A stretch of DNA of 27,123 nt from Gnetum montanum (GCA_015680685.1 MNCI01030046.1:528267-555389), one strand, 5' to 3'. Numbered from the stretch's first letter, positions 1 through 10,800 are shown. Translations and numbers: made by a program. Notes: generated by a model from the sequence alone, not told the origin.

Positions 1-600
1 AGTTGGCCCGGGTGGCAAACAAAATTGGTGCCTAGTCAAGGAAAGGTTGGGGGCTTGGTGATTCTAGCGAAGTCACCCTTAAGTCTGGTGGATTCCTCAT
101 CCTAGAGCATCACAGAGACTTTTACAGGTCAAGGCATGTAGCTTACAAACTTCTATGGTGCTCTGAATTGGGAAGTATGGCTAGATGAACTAAAATGATT
201 TGCCCAACTTGTTGATCAAGGGCGGTGGCTAGTGATTGGCGACTTCAACCAACATTTGTATGCTTGGGAAAAGTCTGGTAAAGATCTGCCTAACCTACTA
301 GGCAGTCAGTAGTTTCCAAATTTTCTTGACATGGAGATTGCTAATTGCAAGTTTACCTGGAGTAACCGCTGTAGGGGAAAGGACCTAGTCTTATCAAAAA
401 TTGACCATGCTTGGATAAGTTCTAGTATCTTGCCAGATCTCAAGATCCAAGTCTCTAAGAAGGAGAGACTAGCGTCAAACCATTGGTCACTTTGTTGTCA
501 AGTGGGAAAGCCGTCGCGATGGAAGTTTTTCCTTTTTCATTTCAACCGGTCTTGCTTCTTAAGCCTTGGCTCAAGTCGTCGGTGATGCAAATTTGGGCAG
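1..600 (+). pseudogene. LINE A endonuclease (C-terminal half)
   Basis: Apurinic-type endonuclease remnant. In one frame it reads NFYGALNWEVWLDEL, then LVIGDFNQHLYAWEKSG (GDFN at about 235-250), then NCKFTWSNR, LSKIDHAWIS and ASNHWSL. GDFN and the final SxH are active-site blocks of this family; here the usual SDH is SNH. An in-frame TAG sits at 310. The N-terminal part with the QETK motif would lie before base 1. Confidence 0.82.
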
Positions 601-839
601 ATTACCCTTCCTAGGTGGATCCTAGGGATTTCTTGAAGCATTGATTGTCTCATCTCAAGTAGGCTATTCGCTTTGTCAATGCCACATAGAAGTTTTCATT
701 TAAGGTTGGGCATGCAGATCTGTTGGAGCGCCTAGCCACTCTCCAAGCTCACCAAGAGTTGGGGGTGGAGGTTGATGCAGAGGAGCATATGATTTTAAGG
801 GAGTTACAGGATCTAGCTGTTGAAGAGGAGTTGTATTGG

Positions 840-2470
840 AAGTAGTGGGCATGGACTAAGTGGCTAAGGGAGTGGAACATAAACACAATTTTTTTTCGTG
901 GTAACTAAGTCTCATAGCCAAGCCAAGACTATTAAGCTAGTGCAAGATGGGGTAACCCTAACCAAGCCCCAACATATTGTCCATGTGATGCAAGAGTACT
1001 TGACTAAGATTTGGACCAAAACAGACAGTGTCATTGTCTATCCCTATGAGATTAGTTATATTGGTGAAATAGACAATCATAACCTTCTGGAGCCTTTTCA
1101 TGGATAGAGCTGGATGAGGCGATGACTTCTATGAGGCCAAATCGGGCTCCTAGGCCAGATGGGTGGCCTATCAAGTTTTTCTGTGTTTGCTGATATTTTA
1201 GGGGCAAATCTTCTAGAGGCTTTTAGTCTAATGCTGCAGAGGCAACAGGTCCACCACAAAATCAATTGTTCTAGAATTGGTTTGATCCCCAAAGTGGTCA
1301 ATCCATTGAGTCCTCAATTTCATACCATTTGGATGTGCAACACCCTAATTCGACTATTCACAAAGATGCTTGTTAGAAGGCTTACACCGTTGATGTTGTG
1401 CCTAGTTGGGAGCAATCAGGCAGGGTTTGTTAAGGGGAGACTACTGCATGACCAGATCATTCTTCTCCAAGAGGTATGAACTCGATTCAGAACGCTGGAT
1501 ATCTTGGTATGTGCATTAAGTTGGACATAAAGAAAACTTATGACACTATCAACTAGGACACCCTTGCAAATATCATGTTGTAAAAAGGCTTTGACCCCAA
1601 ATTTGTTAATCTTTGTATTCAAATTCAAGCGTCTGAGGCTTACTCATTTGACCTTGAGTGGTGTCCTTGGGGGTTTTCATCCAATGAACAAGGGTTGAGG
1701 CAAGGAGACCCCTTTCCCCGTATCTATTCATTATTGCGATGTACACCCTACAAGCCTATTATTCTGCTGAGGGTGTCTATGGACTGAACATTCTAGGGAT
1801 TAATTGCCTAGGGAACATTATGTTGATGATACTATGTTATTTTCCCATGCGTCAGTGTCACAAGCACATGCAATTAACAGGGTGCTAGACAAAATGACAT
1901 AGGAGATCAGGTTGGAGGTGAACAAAGAAAAGTACATTGTGCACTTGTCCAATGCATCTAACTTACTTAGGGGGAGAATCTTTCAAGTGCTTTGGATGTT
2001 ATCTGGTACGGAACAGGACTCTTACTTGGGGCTAGCAATGTATGCTCGAAATAGGCATGGTACTTGGTTGGCTCTCATCTGTAGGTTATAGCTAAAGATT
2101 GAGCATTGGACCACATGCTTCTTAACGCAAAAGGGGAGGATTATTCATGCTACCTCTATGTTGTCGGCTATGGCTAGATTCACGACTATGGTTGCGTCAC
2201 CTTCCATAGTAGTTGTTAACAAGATTGACCAGTTTATCAAGAACTTCATTTGGTCTAGGGGTAAGGGGGTGTCAAGATGCATTTGGTGGGATGGGATACC
2301 ATTGCCCGGTTTCGGGCGACTAGTGATTTGGGGATCCTACATTTTCATGATTTAATCATGATGGGATACCAAAGACTGGCAAACTGTATTTTGCGGGCAA
2401 ATGATGATTCAGCTCAATGGATCCAAATTGTTAGGGGCAAGTACAATCAATGGGAAGTGGGGCACTAGGA
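840..2470 (+). pseudogene. LINE A reverse transcriptase
   Basis: Remnant spread over several frames. A basic linker before the fingers is followed by MTSMRPNRAPRPDGWPIKFF (from about 1120), SRIGLIPK and QAGFVKGRLLHDQII (1420-1470). Next are motif A (LDIKKTYDTIN, about 1520-1560), LRQGDPFP (about 1695) and the catalytic YVDD at 1819-1830 within HYVDDTMLFSH. The thumb continues to about 2470. YVDD replaces the FADD usual in plant L1 elements. At least three frameshifts and many TAG codons make it non-coding. Confidence 0.85.
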
Positions 2471-2584
2471 CTTGATCCTCTGTAAGCATGCAAACATTAT
2501 GCGAATGCTGGTATGATGGGGAAGTCACCGTAGGACATCATTACAAACAAATATCTGATTGTGATGGGATGGCGTGCTTTATGG

Positions 2585-2935
2585 AAAGGAAGGCTCCTAA
2601 AAAAGACAAAGGTATTTCTTTGGTTAATAATCATGAGGCATTACTGGTGTAGGTGGTTCTACAAGCGCATGGTCTTAATATTTGATGGTTGCTAGCTATG
2701 CTCAAGAGAGACAAAGACAGTTGCAAATTTCATTTTTCAATGCCCCTTTGTGGTGGACATTTGGTGCTTGTTGGTAGCCCCCCCAACCCCCCAGGCCTAC
2801 GTGCATTTAAGTGGGGATTATATGGCAATAGCTATGTTGTGGAGTTTGTGGCATGCCCAAAATAATTTGAATTTCCATTCAACTAGGCTTCTTCCGTTGA
2901 CTCAAGTGATGTTGCAAGGGGTGAGGCTATGGAAG
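2585..2935 (+). pseudogene. LINE A zf-RVT region
   Basis: Reads KKTKVFLWL near 2600, then a degraded zinc-binding stretch (about 2690-2750, NFIFQCPF) and ALWSLWH-type sequence as MLWSLWHAQNNLNFH (2835-2880). This is the zinc-binding reverse-transcriptase-associated domain of plant LINEs. The first Cys pair is damaged. Confidence 0.75.
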
Positions 2936-2959
2936 GAAGCAACAACAGCAATGGGGCAA

Positions 2960-3350
2960 CACTGACATTTGAGCCAGATTATGCAAGCTTTCAGAGCAAC
3001 AAGGAGCTTTGGGCATTGGTTCAATGTGCGGGTTGGGCAAAGGTTCTAGGGCTATTGCAAGGAGACCCAGACTTAGCAGATGATTCTTTCTTCCACAACT
3101 AGCATGTAGATGCCACAAATTTTAGGTGGGTCCACATTCCTCTAACAGTAGAGGTGGTTTCCATTTCTCTTAGGGTGTCAGCTATGGGTGATGTCATCCT
3201 TCCCCAAGGTCATGGTCTGTAGGACACCCAAGTCTTTTTTGTCGAGACTATCCCCAAAAACAACAAGCAAGTAGGTTCCCAAATATGCTCTACCCTTGCT
3301 TTGGCAACTTGCAGCAGAGTTAGTGGACCAGTATTTCATATAGTCTGACA
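2960..3350 (+). pseudogene. LINE A PZ1 segment (unrecognised domain after zf-RVT)
   Basis: Reads TFEPDYASFQSNKELWALVQ, then CAGWAKVLGLLQGDPDLADD and GDVILPQGHGL. It aligns block by block with the same region of copies B to E: (F/C)EP, N..LWG, GW, a G-D-L block, a NW block (here N followed by TAG) and G.(V/I)(I)L...GL. I do not recognise the family. It follows the zf-RVT tail where an RNase H domain would be expected in many plant L1 elements. Confidence 0.7.
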
Positions 3351-3489
3351 ATGCCTAGAAACTATAGGGGGTCCATTTCTCCTTTTTGAAATGTCTAAAG
3401 CTTGGTCGTAGGGTTAATCTGCCTCAGTTCTTTCTTGAGGATCTCCAACAACAATGTCGAGGTCACCATTCAGGTCTTATCCTTGCCCT

Positions 3490-4416
3490 CTAGAGGGCAA
3501 CAATGCCAGCTGTGCCCAAGCCATTGTGGCCTAAGCCACGTGTGATGTATAGTCAAAGAACAACGTTGGAGGGGAGGGCTAAGCTGAGAGGGGAGGAGAT
3601 TTTCCAGTCTTCCCAGACTTTGCAGGACCCTGCCAATCAAGAGATGATGAGTGCAATGTTAGTAGATATGCTTGGGGTGGCTGTCCACAAGGCGATGGCA
3701 AAGGCCAATGCCACGATCTAGCTTCTGGAAACCAAAAAGGCAGCAGCCGAGGCTCAAGAAAAAGCTATTTTGGAGGGGTGACTACAGAAGCTAGGATGGC
3801 TAAGGAGGTTGAAGTGCAGGCTAGGAGGGAAGAATGATGCATGTGGGAAGCCAACTGGGAGGTGAGGAAGTAGGAGTTCTGCCATAGCACGAGGATGGCT
3901 AAGCAATGGTTCGCCGAGTGGGAGAAAGAGATAAGAAGGGGTTGTGAGCTAAAGGAGGCTACAAACCGTGAAGCTCTTGAAGACTCCCTTCATGAGAAAA
4001 TTCACATGGAGCTATTGCAGGAGGAGCAGTAAAAAGAGAAGTTGGAGTAGGCAGAACAGGAATGGTGGTAGAGGGAGCAACACACAGTAGAGGAGCTTTA
4101 GAGGTAGATTGATTACGCTCATGACCAAAATGCCAAGATGAGGCTAGAGGCGAGGAAATGCCCATATATCATCATGAATATTAGTTGCACCACTTCTTGG
4201 ACAACATTGTGTAGACACATCAGGAAGACTTCTGCTAGGCTTCACTCCAATGGGAGGGGAACGACAAAGGAGCTTGCAGCTAAGGTGGAGGCTTTGAAGG
4301 TTTTCCTATAGGTTGTCATGTTCGTTAACACTAAGCATCATAGGGCAATGTTGGAGGCTATCCATGCCCAGGAGTGGGCTACTTGTCCTTGTGTGAGGCT
4401 TCCTAGCCATCTATAG
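3490..4416 (+). pseudogene. LINE A coiled coil and PZ2 (C-terminal region)
   Basis: From 3503 it reads MPAVPKPLWPKPRVMYSQ, then a long Ala/Glu/Lys/Gln-rich helix-prone stretch with several TAG stops and frame changes (to about 4140). This continues in frame into PZ2 (4156-4416): KCPYIIIMNI, TSWTTLCRHIRK, RLHSNG, KVEALKVFL, FVNTKHHRAMLEAIHAQE and ATCPCVRLP, ending at TAG 4414. The same ordered blocks occur in copies B, D and E. Function unknown; the final Cys-x-Cys and two His could bind metal (inference). Confidence 0.7.
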
Positions 4417-4458
4417 ATGTTGATTGTGGGTTGGCGTCGGGTGGCAATGGTGACAATT

Positions 4459-4471
4459 TTCTATTGTATTT
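4459..4471. repeat. Target-site duplication of LINE B, left copy
   Basis: TTCTATTGTATTT next to the T-run that is the minus-strand poly(A) tail of LINE B. It matches TTCTGTTGTATTT at 6697-6709 with one mismatch. Confidence 0.75.
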
Positions 4472-4689
4472 TTTTTTTGAGGGAATGTTTGGGATTATAT
4501 TACTGGAAATTAAAATACAAGAGATAGTACAAAATTTCAGGTCAACAACAGTGGCCCAAATGGAAGGCCTCAAACCTCAACCAGTTGTGAAAACTCAAAA
4601 AAAAACCAAAAACAATCATCATCATCTGACAACACAGAACACGGGGTCCAAGACCGCCAGGGGGAGGGCAGAAGAAACAGTCCTGCTAT

Positions 4690-4955
4690 GGACATGTTGG
4701 CAACCTATGATAGGCGCAATGTGGACATTCGAGGGCATGGAGGATATCCAATGTATTATGGTGAAGCTTAGAATCCACAAAACTAGTGACTTGTTGAATA
4801 ATCTGCATGGCCAATTCACGCCGATTCCGCTCCTCGACCCATGTCCCCCCGTCCGAGTGGAAGCACGCAAACGTCTAGCGGATGTGACGTCGGAGCTCCC
4901 CCCATGAGCAATCACAATTGATGCCTAAGACGATGTATAGACATTGTCCATCCCA
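4690..4955 (-). pseudogene. LINE B PZ2 domain
   Basis: Minus strand reads CLYIVLGINCDCSWGELRRH then IR, RRELAMQIIQQVTSFVDSKL and HHNTLDILHALE, ending CPHCAYHRLPTCP. It has only one stop in about 85 codons, the best-preserved PZ2 in the window. The terminal CPHCAYHRLP block parallels ATCPCVRLP in A and ATCRCIRW in D. Confidence 0.7.
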
Positions 4956-5369
4956 AAGCCATTGACGCACACTCTGCTCATGTGCCCGATCCAACTACCG
5001 TTGCCTCTGCCTTTCCTCTTCTTGTTCCCGCTCTTGCTATGCTCGCTCAATCGCCTCACACTCTCTACGAGTGGCTTCCTCCTAAATTAACTCTTCCTAG
5101 ACTTGAGCCCGGATCTCATCCATTAGTTAGGCCTGGGCAACCTCTGCCAACAAGGCTTGCTGGCGGATTAGCTCTTGCTCTTGCTCACGAAAATCAATTT
5201 TCAACTCAATTTGCACAAGCGCAAGGGCTTCGTCCCATTTGGCCTCCCACTCTTGGTGCTCCGCATCACATGCAATAGCCACTGCCTCCACTGTCACACG
5301 ATGCAGCTCCTCATCTCACCTCTCTTTGTGATCCAACGCTCCATGTGGAGAAACATCTAACACTGCCAT
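4956..5369 (-). pseudogene. LINE B coiled-coil region
   Basis: Starts MAVLDVSPHG at 5369, parallel to MAVPDASSW in copy C at 10007, and continues as a Glu/Ala/Gln/Arg-rich stretch broken by stops to the start of PZ2. Its reverse complement appears on the plus strand as Pro/Leu/Ala-rich open frames, which are shadows. Confidence 0.6.
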
Positions 5370-5629
5370 GGGGTTAGAGGCTCGTGGTTCCCCACGATTG
5401 CTCCACCTCCTAGAGTAAGTCACTACAAGTCCAGCCCCTGAAACCCCAAGATAGGCCGAAAGGGAGGGCCCAAGCAGAGAAGACCCCAAGGGGGGGAAAC
5501 CTTGGCTCCGCCTGAGGCCACACCCCCACCGCCCCCCACCATAGGGCTAAAATAAGCCCAGAGTGGCGGCCTCACTTCTACTGTTGCAATACCGCTAGAA
5601 AAAATCAGGGTAAGTTAACCCTAATCCCA

Positions 5630-6080
5630 AGCTTCAGGCATTTGAGGAAGGCAAAATGAATGCCCTAGAGCTTGGACCCATTACCAAACTACACGAAGAA
5701 CTGGTCCACCAAATTAGCAGCCCTAGCCCAGACAGGTGGCAGGGAGGACTTGGGAACCTATCGACTCTACGTGCGTGGCACTAGTCCTATGAAAAATAGG
5801 TCAACATCCTACAACCCACGCGTGGTGGGCAGGATGATTTTGCCCTCCGCTTGGGCCCTCAGACACCTAGCAATTGTAGATTCTATGATAATGACTTCAG
5901 TACCCCGAAAAAAGGTGCGATCCTCTCACCAATTAGAAAAGAAAGTGTCATCTGGAAGGGCTGGGTCTCCCACCACCCACGGCAAGACATTATTCCAGCC
6001 GCACCATTCCACCATTACCCACAACTCCTCGTTATCCTAGAACGCCATGCAGTTAGGTTTGTAGGTCCACATAACCCCCA
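5630..6080 (-). pseudogene. LINE B PZ1 domain
   Basis: Minus strand: PNCMAF, DNEELWVMVEWCGWNNVL, GDPALPDDTFFSNW, STIARCLRAQAEGKIILPTT, VPKSSLPPVWARAANLVDQF. All blocks match copy C closely and copies A, D and E more distantly. Stops include a TAG directly after NW, as in copy C. Confidence 0.7.
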
Positions 6081-6229
6081 TCGTCGCTTCGATTTCCCTC
6101 CACGCAACCACCACTCGCAAGATCGCTTGCAGAGGGGGGGGGGCAGACGACACTATTGAAAGATTTTGTGGTTACGTATTTTCCACACCACCCATAAAAG
6201 TAATGTGGCTCGGGAGTCGCCCATCAATG

Positions 6230-6696
6230 TTATCGGGGGAGTCCAGCCCGTCTCTCACCACGTGGTGTGCATGTAGGTGCATTGGAAGGTGAAGTGCTGG
6301 ATGGTCTCGGGTGCAATGCCACACAGTGGGCAGGTGTCATCGAGATCGAGGCCCTGCCTGCGTAAATTCGACCGTACAGGCAACATGTTTCTCTCCAGCA
6401 ACCACAAGAAAACTTTGATTTTCTCATGCAGCCATCCCTGCCATATCTGATGCCACCCTGGTACCAATAGGTACATAGCTAACAACAATCAGTGCAGCTC
6501 AAAGTCCAACCACCCCCACGTCTGCATTTTCAGTGCATGGTTGCAGAGTGTCTGCTAGAGCCTTGAATCTTGTGTTCTCACCCACCACCGTACATACTTG
6601 GCATTCATGATTCTAACCCACTGGGCCGTTTCCCCGATTTGATGAATAAAACAAAGTAGTAGTCATTGCTGACCCAACGTCAATTCATCCTCGATC
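6230..6696 (-). pseudogene. LINE B zf-RVT and end of reverse transcriptase
   Basis: Minus strand reads KIKVFLWLLERNMLPVRSNL, DDTCPLC, then HFTFQC. The C-x2-C and H-x4-C zinc ligands are intact. Upstream are RT-thumb linker pieces such as ETAQWVRIMNAKYVRW, matching TEWMHVMHNKYQQW in copy D, up to the 5' truncation at 6696. Confidence 0.8.
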
Positions 6697-6945
6697 TTCT
6701 GTTGTATTTGTTGTTTCCTTGTTGTATGCATTTCCCATGCATACAAGGATTTTGTTGTTGATATATTTGGCAGTGATATGTTTTTGGCGGGTTTAAGGTT
6801 GGTTGGGATGGTGGGCTTAGGCCATGGGGTGTATTCCTCCCTTCTTAGGGGTAGATCATTGGGGGTGATTTTGGGGATTTATCTTCCTAGATTTTTTTAT
6901 CTAGATTTGTACATATTTCAATTTTATTAATATTTTTTCTCCCGA
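6697..6945 (+). mobile_element. LINE A, resumed 3' UTR (with right TSD of LINE B)
   Basis: Begins with TTCTGTTGTATTT (6697-6709), the right duplication of the LINE B insertion. What follows is G/T-rich plus-strand sequence similar in style to the 3' UTR of copy D, ending near TTTTATTAATATTTTTT (copy D has CTTTATTAATAC near its end). It carries a perfect 10-bp hairpin at 6722-6746. The exact 3' end of A is not clear. Confidence 0.55.
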
Positions 6946-7779
6946 CCCTTACACACACAAAAACACATCAATTGATGCACAGCATACAAAACAAACTATC
7001 TATGTCCTTTGTCATAAGATCACAAGAATATGTTTACAAGCCATGTAGATACATTTATATATCACATCCTTCTATGGGCCCAACCCCATGGTTGTCCCTA
7101 CCAAAGTCATATACAAGTGTTCATCTCATAAATTAAGATATATACAAATACACATGAACACATAGATATCCATGTTCCATCCCCTCCATCAGCACTAATG
7201 CTCATCAATGTCTCTGGCTCCATCACCTATATAAAATATAATCAATATAAACTAAGTGGGAAGCCTTTACAGTTCCCATGCCAAATAGTGGGTAAGTACT
7301 ACACTAAAGAAAAGGAATGGGAAAGAAGAGCATCCTGCATCAAAGGCTAGTCATACCAATGCATTTTATATCATAATACAAAACATTTCAAGCATGAACA
7401 ACAATCAATGCATCACACATCTATATCAATATAATTGTGTACACTAGACTGCATCCAAATAACATACACTCACATTCTTTACCACTAGGATTAGACTCAA
7501 ATATCACAACAAGCACACACAAGCCATATGATAGCCAGTATATCCATCATTCTTTTAACAATTCTAAGCAGGCTTTTATTAGTAAAACCAGTGAATTCAT
7601 CAAGCTAAAAGCACCCACATAATCAAATATAACATCTAACAAGATATGACTAGAGAAACATGCACAACTAGACCTTTTATACACAAAAGAAATACAAACA
7701 TAACCAAACCTTACACATAATATACAAAACTCATAACAATCTCATAAACAAAAATATGGTAAAATGTGAAGGTACTCAC
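6946..7779. other. Intron 4 sequence with no recognisable element
   Basis: AT-rich, CA-rich sequence with short open frames only. No exon of the host gene, LINE piece, tRNA or clear repeat is seen here on either strand. Confidence 0.5.
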
Positions 7780-7860
7780 AGGATTGCGTTTGAGCTCTTC
7801 TTCATTCATCCCCATGCCAACAATTTTTTCTTGTTTATAACCCTTTGGATAGTGACTAAT
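7780..7860 (-). CDS. Exon 4: HYPKGYKQEKIVGMGMNEEE segment
   Basis: An 81-nt, 27-codon, phase 0/0 exon between acceptor GACCAG|A and donor CCT|GTGAGT. It reads ISHYPKGYKQEKIVGMGM then NEEELKRNP. This is the strongest family signature in the gene and follows the motif-I strand directly, as expected of the fold. In relatives I remember, the next residues are of the type VLTEYVVQDL; these are absent from the following 7.8 kb on this strand. Confidence 0.9.
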
Positions 7861-10800
7861 CTGGTCAAAGTCATCCATGACAATTGCCAACCACGGATCT
7901 AAGATTACCAGATGAAAAGACAACAATACAAACATTTAAGTTTTCATTTCTTCTCTTTCAGCTTTCTACTCACCCAACTGCTGCACAAATCAAGGAATGC
8001 AACTCCAGGAGTGTTACTTGCAGGGAAAACAGACTGATAGAAATTTGTAAGGGCATTGATTGCAGGATCATCAATATGTGTTACAAATCTTGGAGTCGAA
8101 TAAAAGAATCCATCAGGTGACCTACCAAACGGACAAGAGCATTTCAAGTACAGATTGGAAATTTACAAGGCCAGTACAAGGTTGATAAATTATTAAACAA
8201 CTTCCCAATTCAGAAAACTCCTCCTGACACATTTCTATATGAACTGAAAACTGAAGAATGACTAGCAGCAAATGCTGCAAAGAAAACGTAACTGGCTTTT
8301 TAAAAAATGAAAAGCTAAATAATAAGGATTTAAAATAAAAGCACAACTAATAAAGTGTGTGTAAAATATTTTAGATCTAAACCGAAATATTATTTACAAA
8401 GTAGGGACCTGTCAAACAATTCACTAAGAAAATGATCGAAACTATAGAAGCAAAAACATTAGAAGTATAAAACAAATTCCCCCTAAATACCAACAGAAAA
8501 ATTCAAGAGTAGTTGCATCCTCTTAAATTTCCATTAAGATGATCTATTTCACTGTTAATGTGGCTTCACACCTCACGGCCACCCACAGCCACACTGCCAT
8601 GGCAAGTAGCCTATCATCACTGTGCATCATGATCAATGAATGCCCACTATACATTGTAGTTTTAATGCCATGTCATGCTCAACTAATTGTTTTGTATGTC
8701 ACATCATGCTGTTACCCACCTCAGCTTTCTAAAAATTCAAGGGAAGGTCATCATCATCATCCTAGCTTATCCCAAATACATGTGGTCGGCTATATGAATT
8801 TATGGGGCAGTAACATTCACTCTAAACTGTAATGCATCATCAACTAGCAGTACTCAAGGCCCAATGTGTGAAACAACCAATCTTTCTTAGGTCTTGGTTT
8901 TGATGTTTGTGGCAGTGTTTATGAGCATGCATTGTTATGATGATGAGTGTAGTTTGGTGCTGATTTTGGGATCTATCTATGATTTCATGATTGTGATATA
9001 TTTGAGTGGTCTTGATGACCATGTGCTCATGATTTGTAGCATTTGGTGATGATTTGTCGATTTACCTATAATTTCATGATTCTAATGAATTTGAGTAGTA
9101 TGGATGACCATGTGTTCATGATTTGCAAGATTTGGTGTTGATCCATGACTCTATCTATGATTTCATAATTATGCTAGATTTGAGTGCTTTTAAGGATCCT
9201 ATGTACATGATTTGTAGTATTTGGTGCTGATTTATCAAATAAACAAAGATCTATCTCTTCATAGATGTGAATGACAAAAAAGAGGTCATGTGGCCAACCC
9301 CATTTTGTTGGGATATGGCTAGGATGATGATGATGATAATGATGGCGCTCACATTAGGGCCTCTGCCTACGACACCACTGCTGCAACTTCATATAGTGAT
9401 TTTGTTTTCTATTAACATATTTTTTTAGTTTCTATCTTTTTTTTCTTGAGAGAGAGAGAGAATGTTCGGGATGATATTACTAGAAAGTAAAATACAAAAT
9501 CAGGTGACCAAAGGTGGCCAACATAGATGATTCCATGATCGTGAGGGNATCACAATTTATGCCCAGAACAATGTACGGATAGCGCCCCTCCCAAAGCCAT
9601 TGGTGCACGCTCTGCTCGTGTGCCCGGTCCAACTATCTCTGCCTCTATCTTTCCTCATCCTGTTCTCATTCCTGTTGTGCCTACTCCGCCCTCTCACACT
9701 CTCTACGAATAGCCTCCTCCTACAATAGCTCCTCCTAGATCTAGGCGTGGAGCTCATCAGCTAGCCAGGCTTGGGCAACCTCCGCCAACAAAGTTTGTTG
9801 CCGAAGCAACCCTTGCTCCCATTCCCAAAAATGCATCTCTAGTTCAGCCTGTGCATGCACGACGGCTTCGTCCCACTTGGCTTCCCAATCACACCTTTCT
9901 TCAGCATGAGCAATGGTCATTGCCTCTGCTGCCACACGGTGCAACTCCTCATCCTGTAAAACCTCACGTCTTGACGCCATCCACGAAGATGCATCAGGCA
10001 CTGCCATAGGGTCAAAAGCACTCGACTCTCAGTGGCCAACTTGCTTCCAAGAATAAACCACCGCAGGCCCAGTCCCCAACCGCCTAGGCAGATCTAACCA
10101 AGAGGGCCTAGGCGAGGACAACCCCAAGGGGTCAGACCCAATCCTGGCCCCGCCTATGGCCGCACCCCCATTGCCCCCCGCCAAAGGGTCAAAATAAGCC
10201 TAGAATGGCACCCCCTCTTCTACTATTGTAAAACAACCAGAAAGAAACAAGGCAGATTTACCCTAATCCCCAACTTTAGACATTTGAGAAACACAAAGCA
10301 GATGGCCTGGAGCTTGGATCCATTTCCAGACTATACAAAAAACCGGTCCACCAGCTTAGCAACCCGAGCCCAGATAGGTGGCAGGGCAGATTTGGGCACT
10401 TGCCGACTCTGTGTGCATGGAACCAACCTAGTGAAAAACATGTCAAGATCCTGTAGCCCTTGAGTAGTGGGCAAAATGATTTTGCCCTCCTCATGGGCCC
10501 CCAGACATCTGGCAATTGCAAGTTCCATGAGAATAATTTCAACGCCTCGAAAAAATGTGCAGTCATCTCACCAGTTGGTATAGAAAGCGTCATTCAGGAG
10601 GGTGGAGTCTCCCACCAACTGCGGCAGGGCATTGCTCCAACCACAACGCTCCACTATTCCCCATAACTCAACATTATCCTGGAACGCTACACAGTTAGGC
10701 TCACAGGTCGATGTAACCCCCATTGCTGCAATAATTTCTTTCCACGTAGACACAACCTGTGAAGCCACCTGCACAGGGGGGCAATCGACACTATTGGAAA

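Larger units (their letters stand above)
1..4471 (+). mobile_element. LINE copy A (L1-like), main part
   Basis: Plus-strand non-LTR element with domains in the order endonuclease, reverse transcriptase, zf-RVT, PZ1, coiled coil and PZ2, all broken by stops and frameshifts. It starts inside the endonuclease because of the window edge or a 5' truncation; the true left end is not visible. It is cut at 4471 by the insertion of LINE B, and its 3' untranslated end resumes at 6697. It lies antisense to the host gene in intron 4. Confidence 0.88.
4472..6696 (-). mobile_element. LINE copy B, 5'-truncated, nested in LINE A
   Basis: A 2.2-kb minus-strand element. Its poly(A) tail is the T-run at 4469-4478, followed in sense orientation (leftwards in the window) by nothing else of the element; its 5' end at 6696 falls in the thumb region of the reverse transcriptase, a typical L1 5' truncation. 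Order from its 5' end: RT C-terminal remnant, zf-RVT, PZ1, Gly/Pro-rich linker, coiled coil, PZ2, 3' UTR. It is flanked by a 13-bp duplication and interrupts the 3' UTR of copy A, so it is the younger insertion. Its PZ1 is closest to that of copy C. Confidence 0.87.
1..7779 (-). other. Intron 4 (at least 7.8 kb, continues off the window)
   Basis: Begins with a consensus GTGAGT donor at 7779. It contains LINE A (antisense) with LINE B (sense) nested in it. I searched it for the expected following segments (VVQDLN-like, FDVITNVVSVDYL-like, LKPGG-like) and found none, so the next exon is to the left of the window. Confidence 0.75.

Noticed and set aside
4431-4907. 158-codon plus-strand open frame
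   Set aside because: It overlaps the 3' UTR and PZ2 of minus-strand LINE B and matches nothing; a shadow.
6946-7779. Missing downstream exons of the methyltransferase-like gene
   Set aside because: Searched on the minus strand for the expected family blocks; none found.
8539-8832. 97-codon plus-strand open frame
   Set aside because: Runs through the (ATC)n dispersed repeat; composition of random intronic DNA.
8953-9241. CRISPR-like array
   Set aside because: Repeats are contiguous 89-bp units without unique spacers, in plant nuclear DNA.
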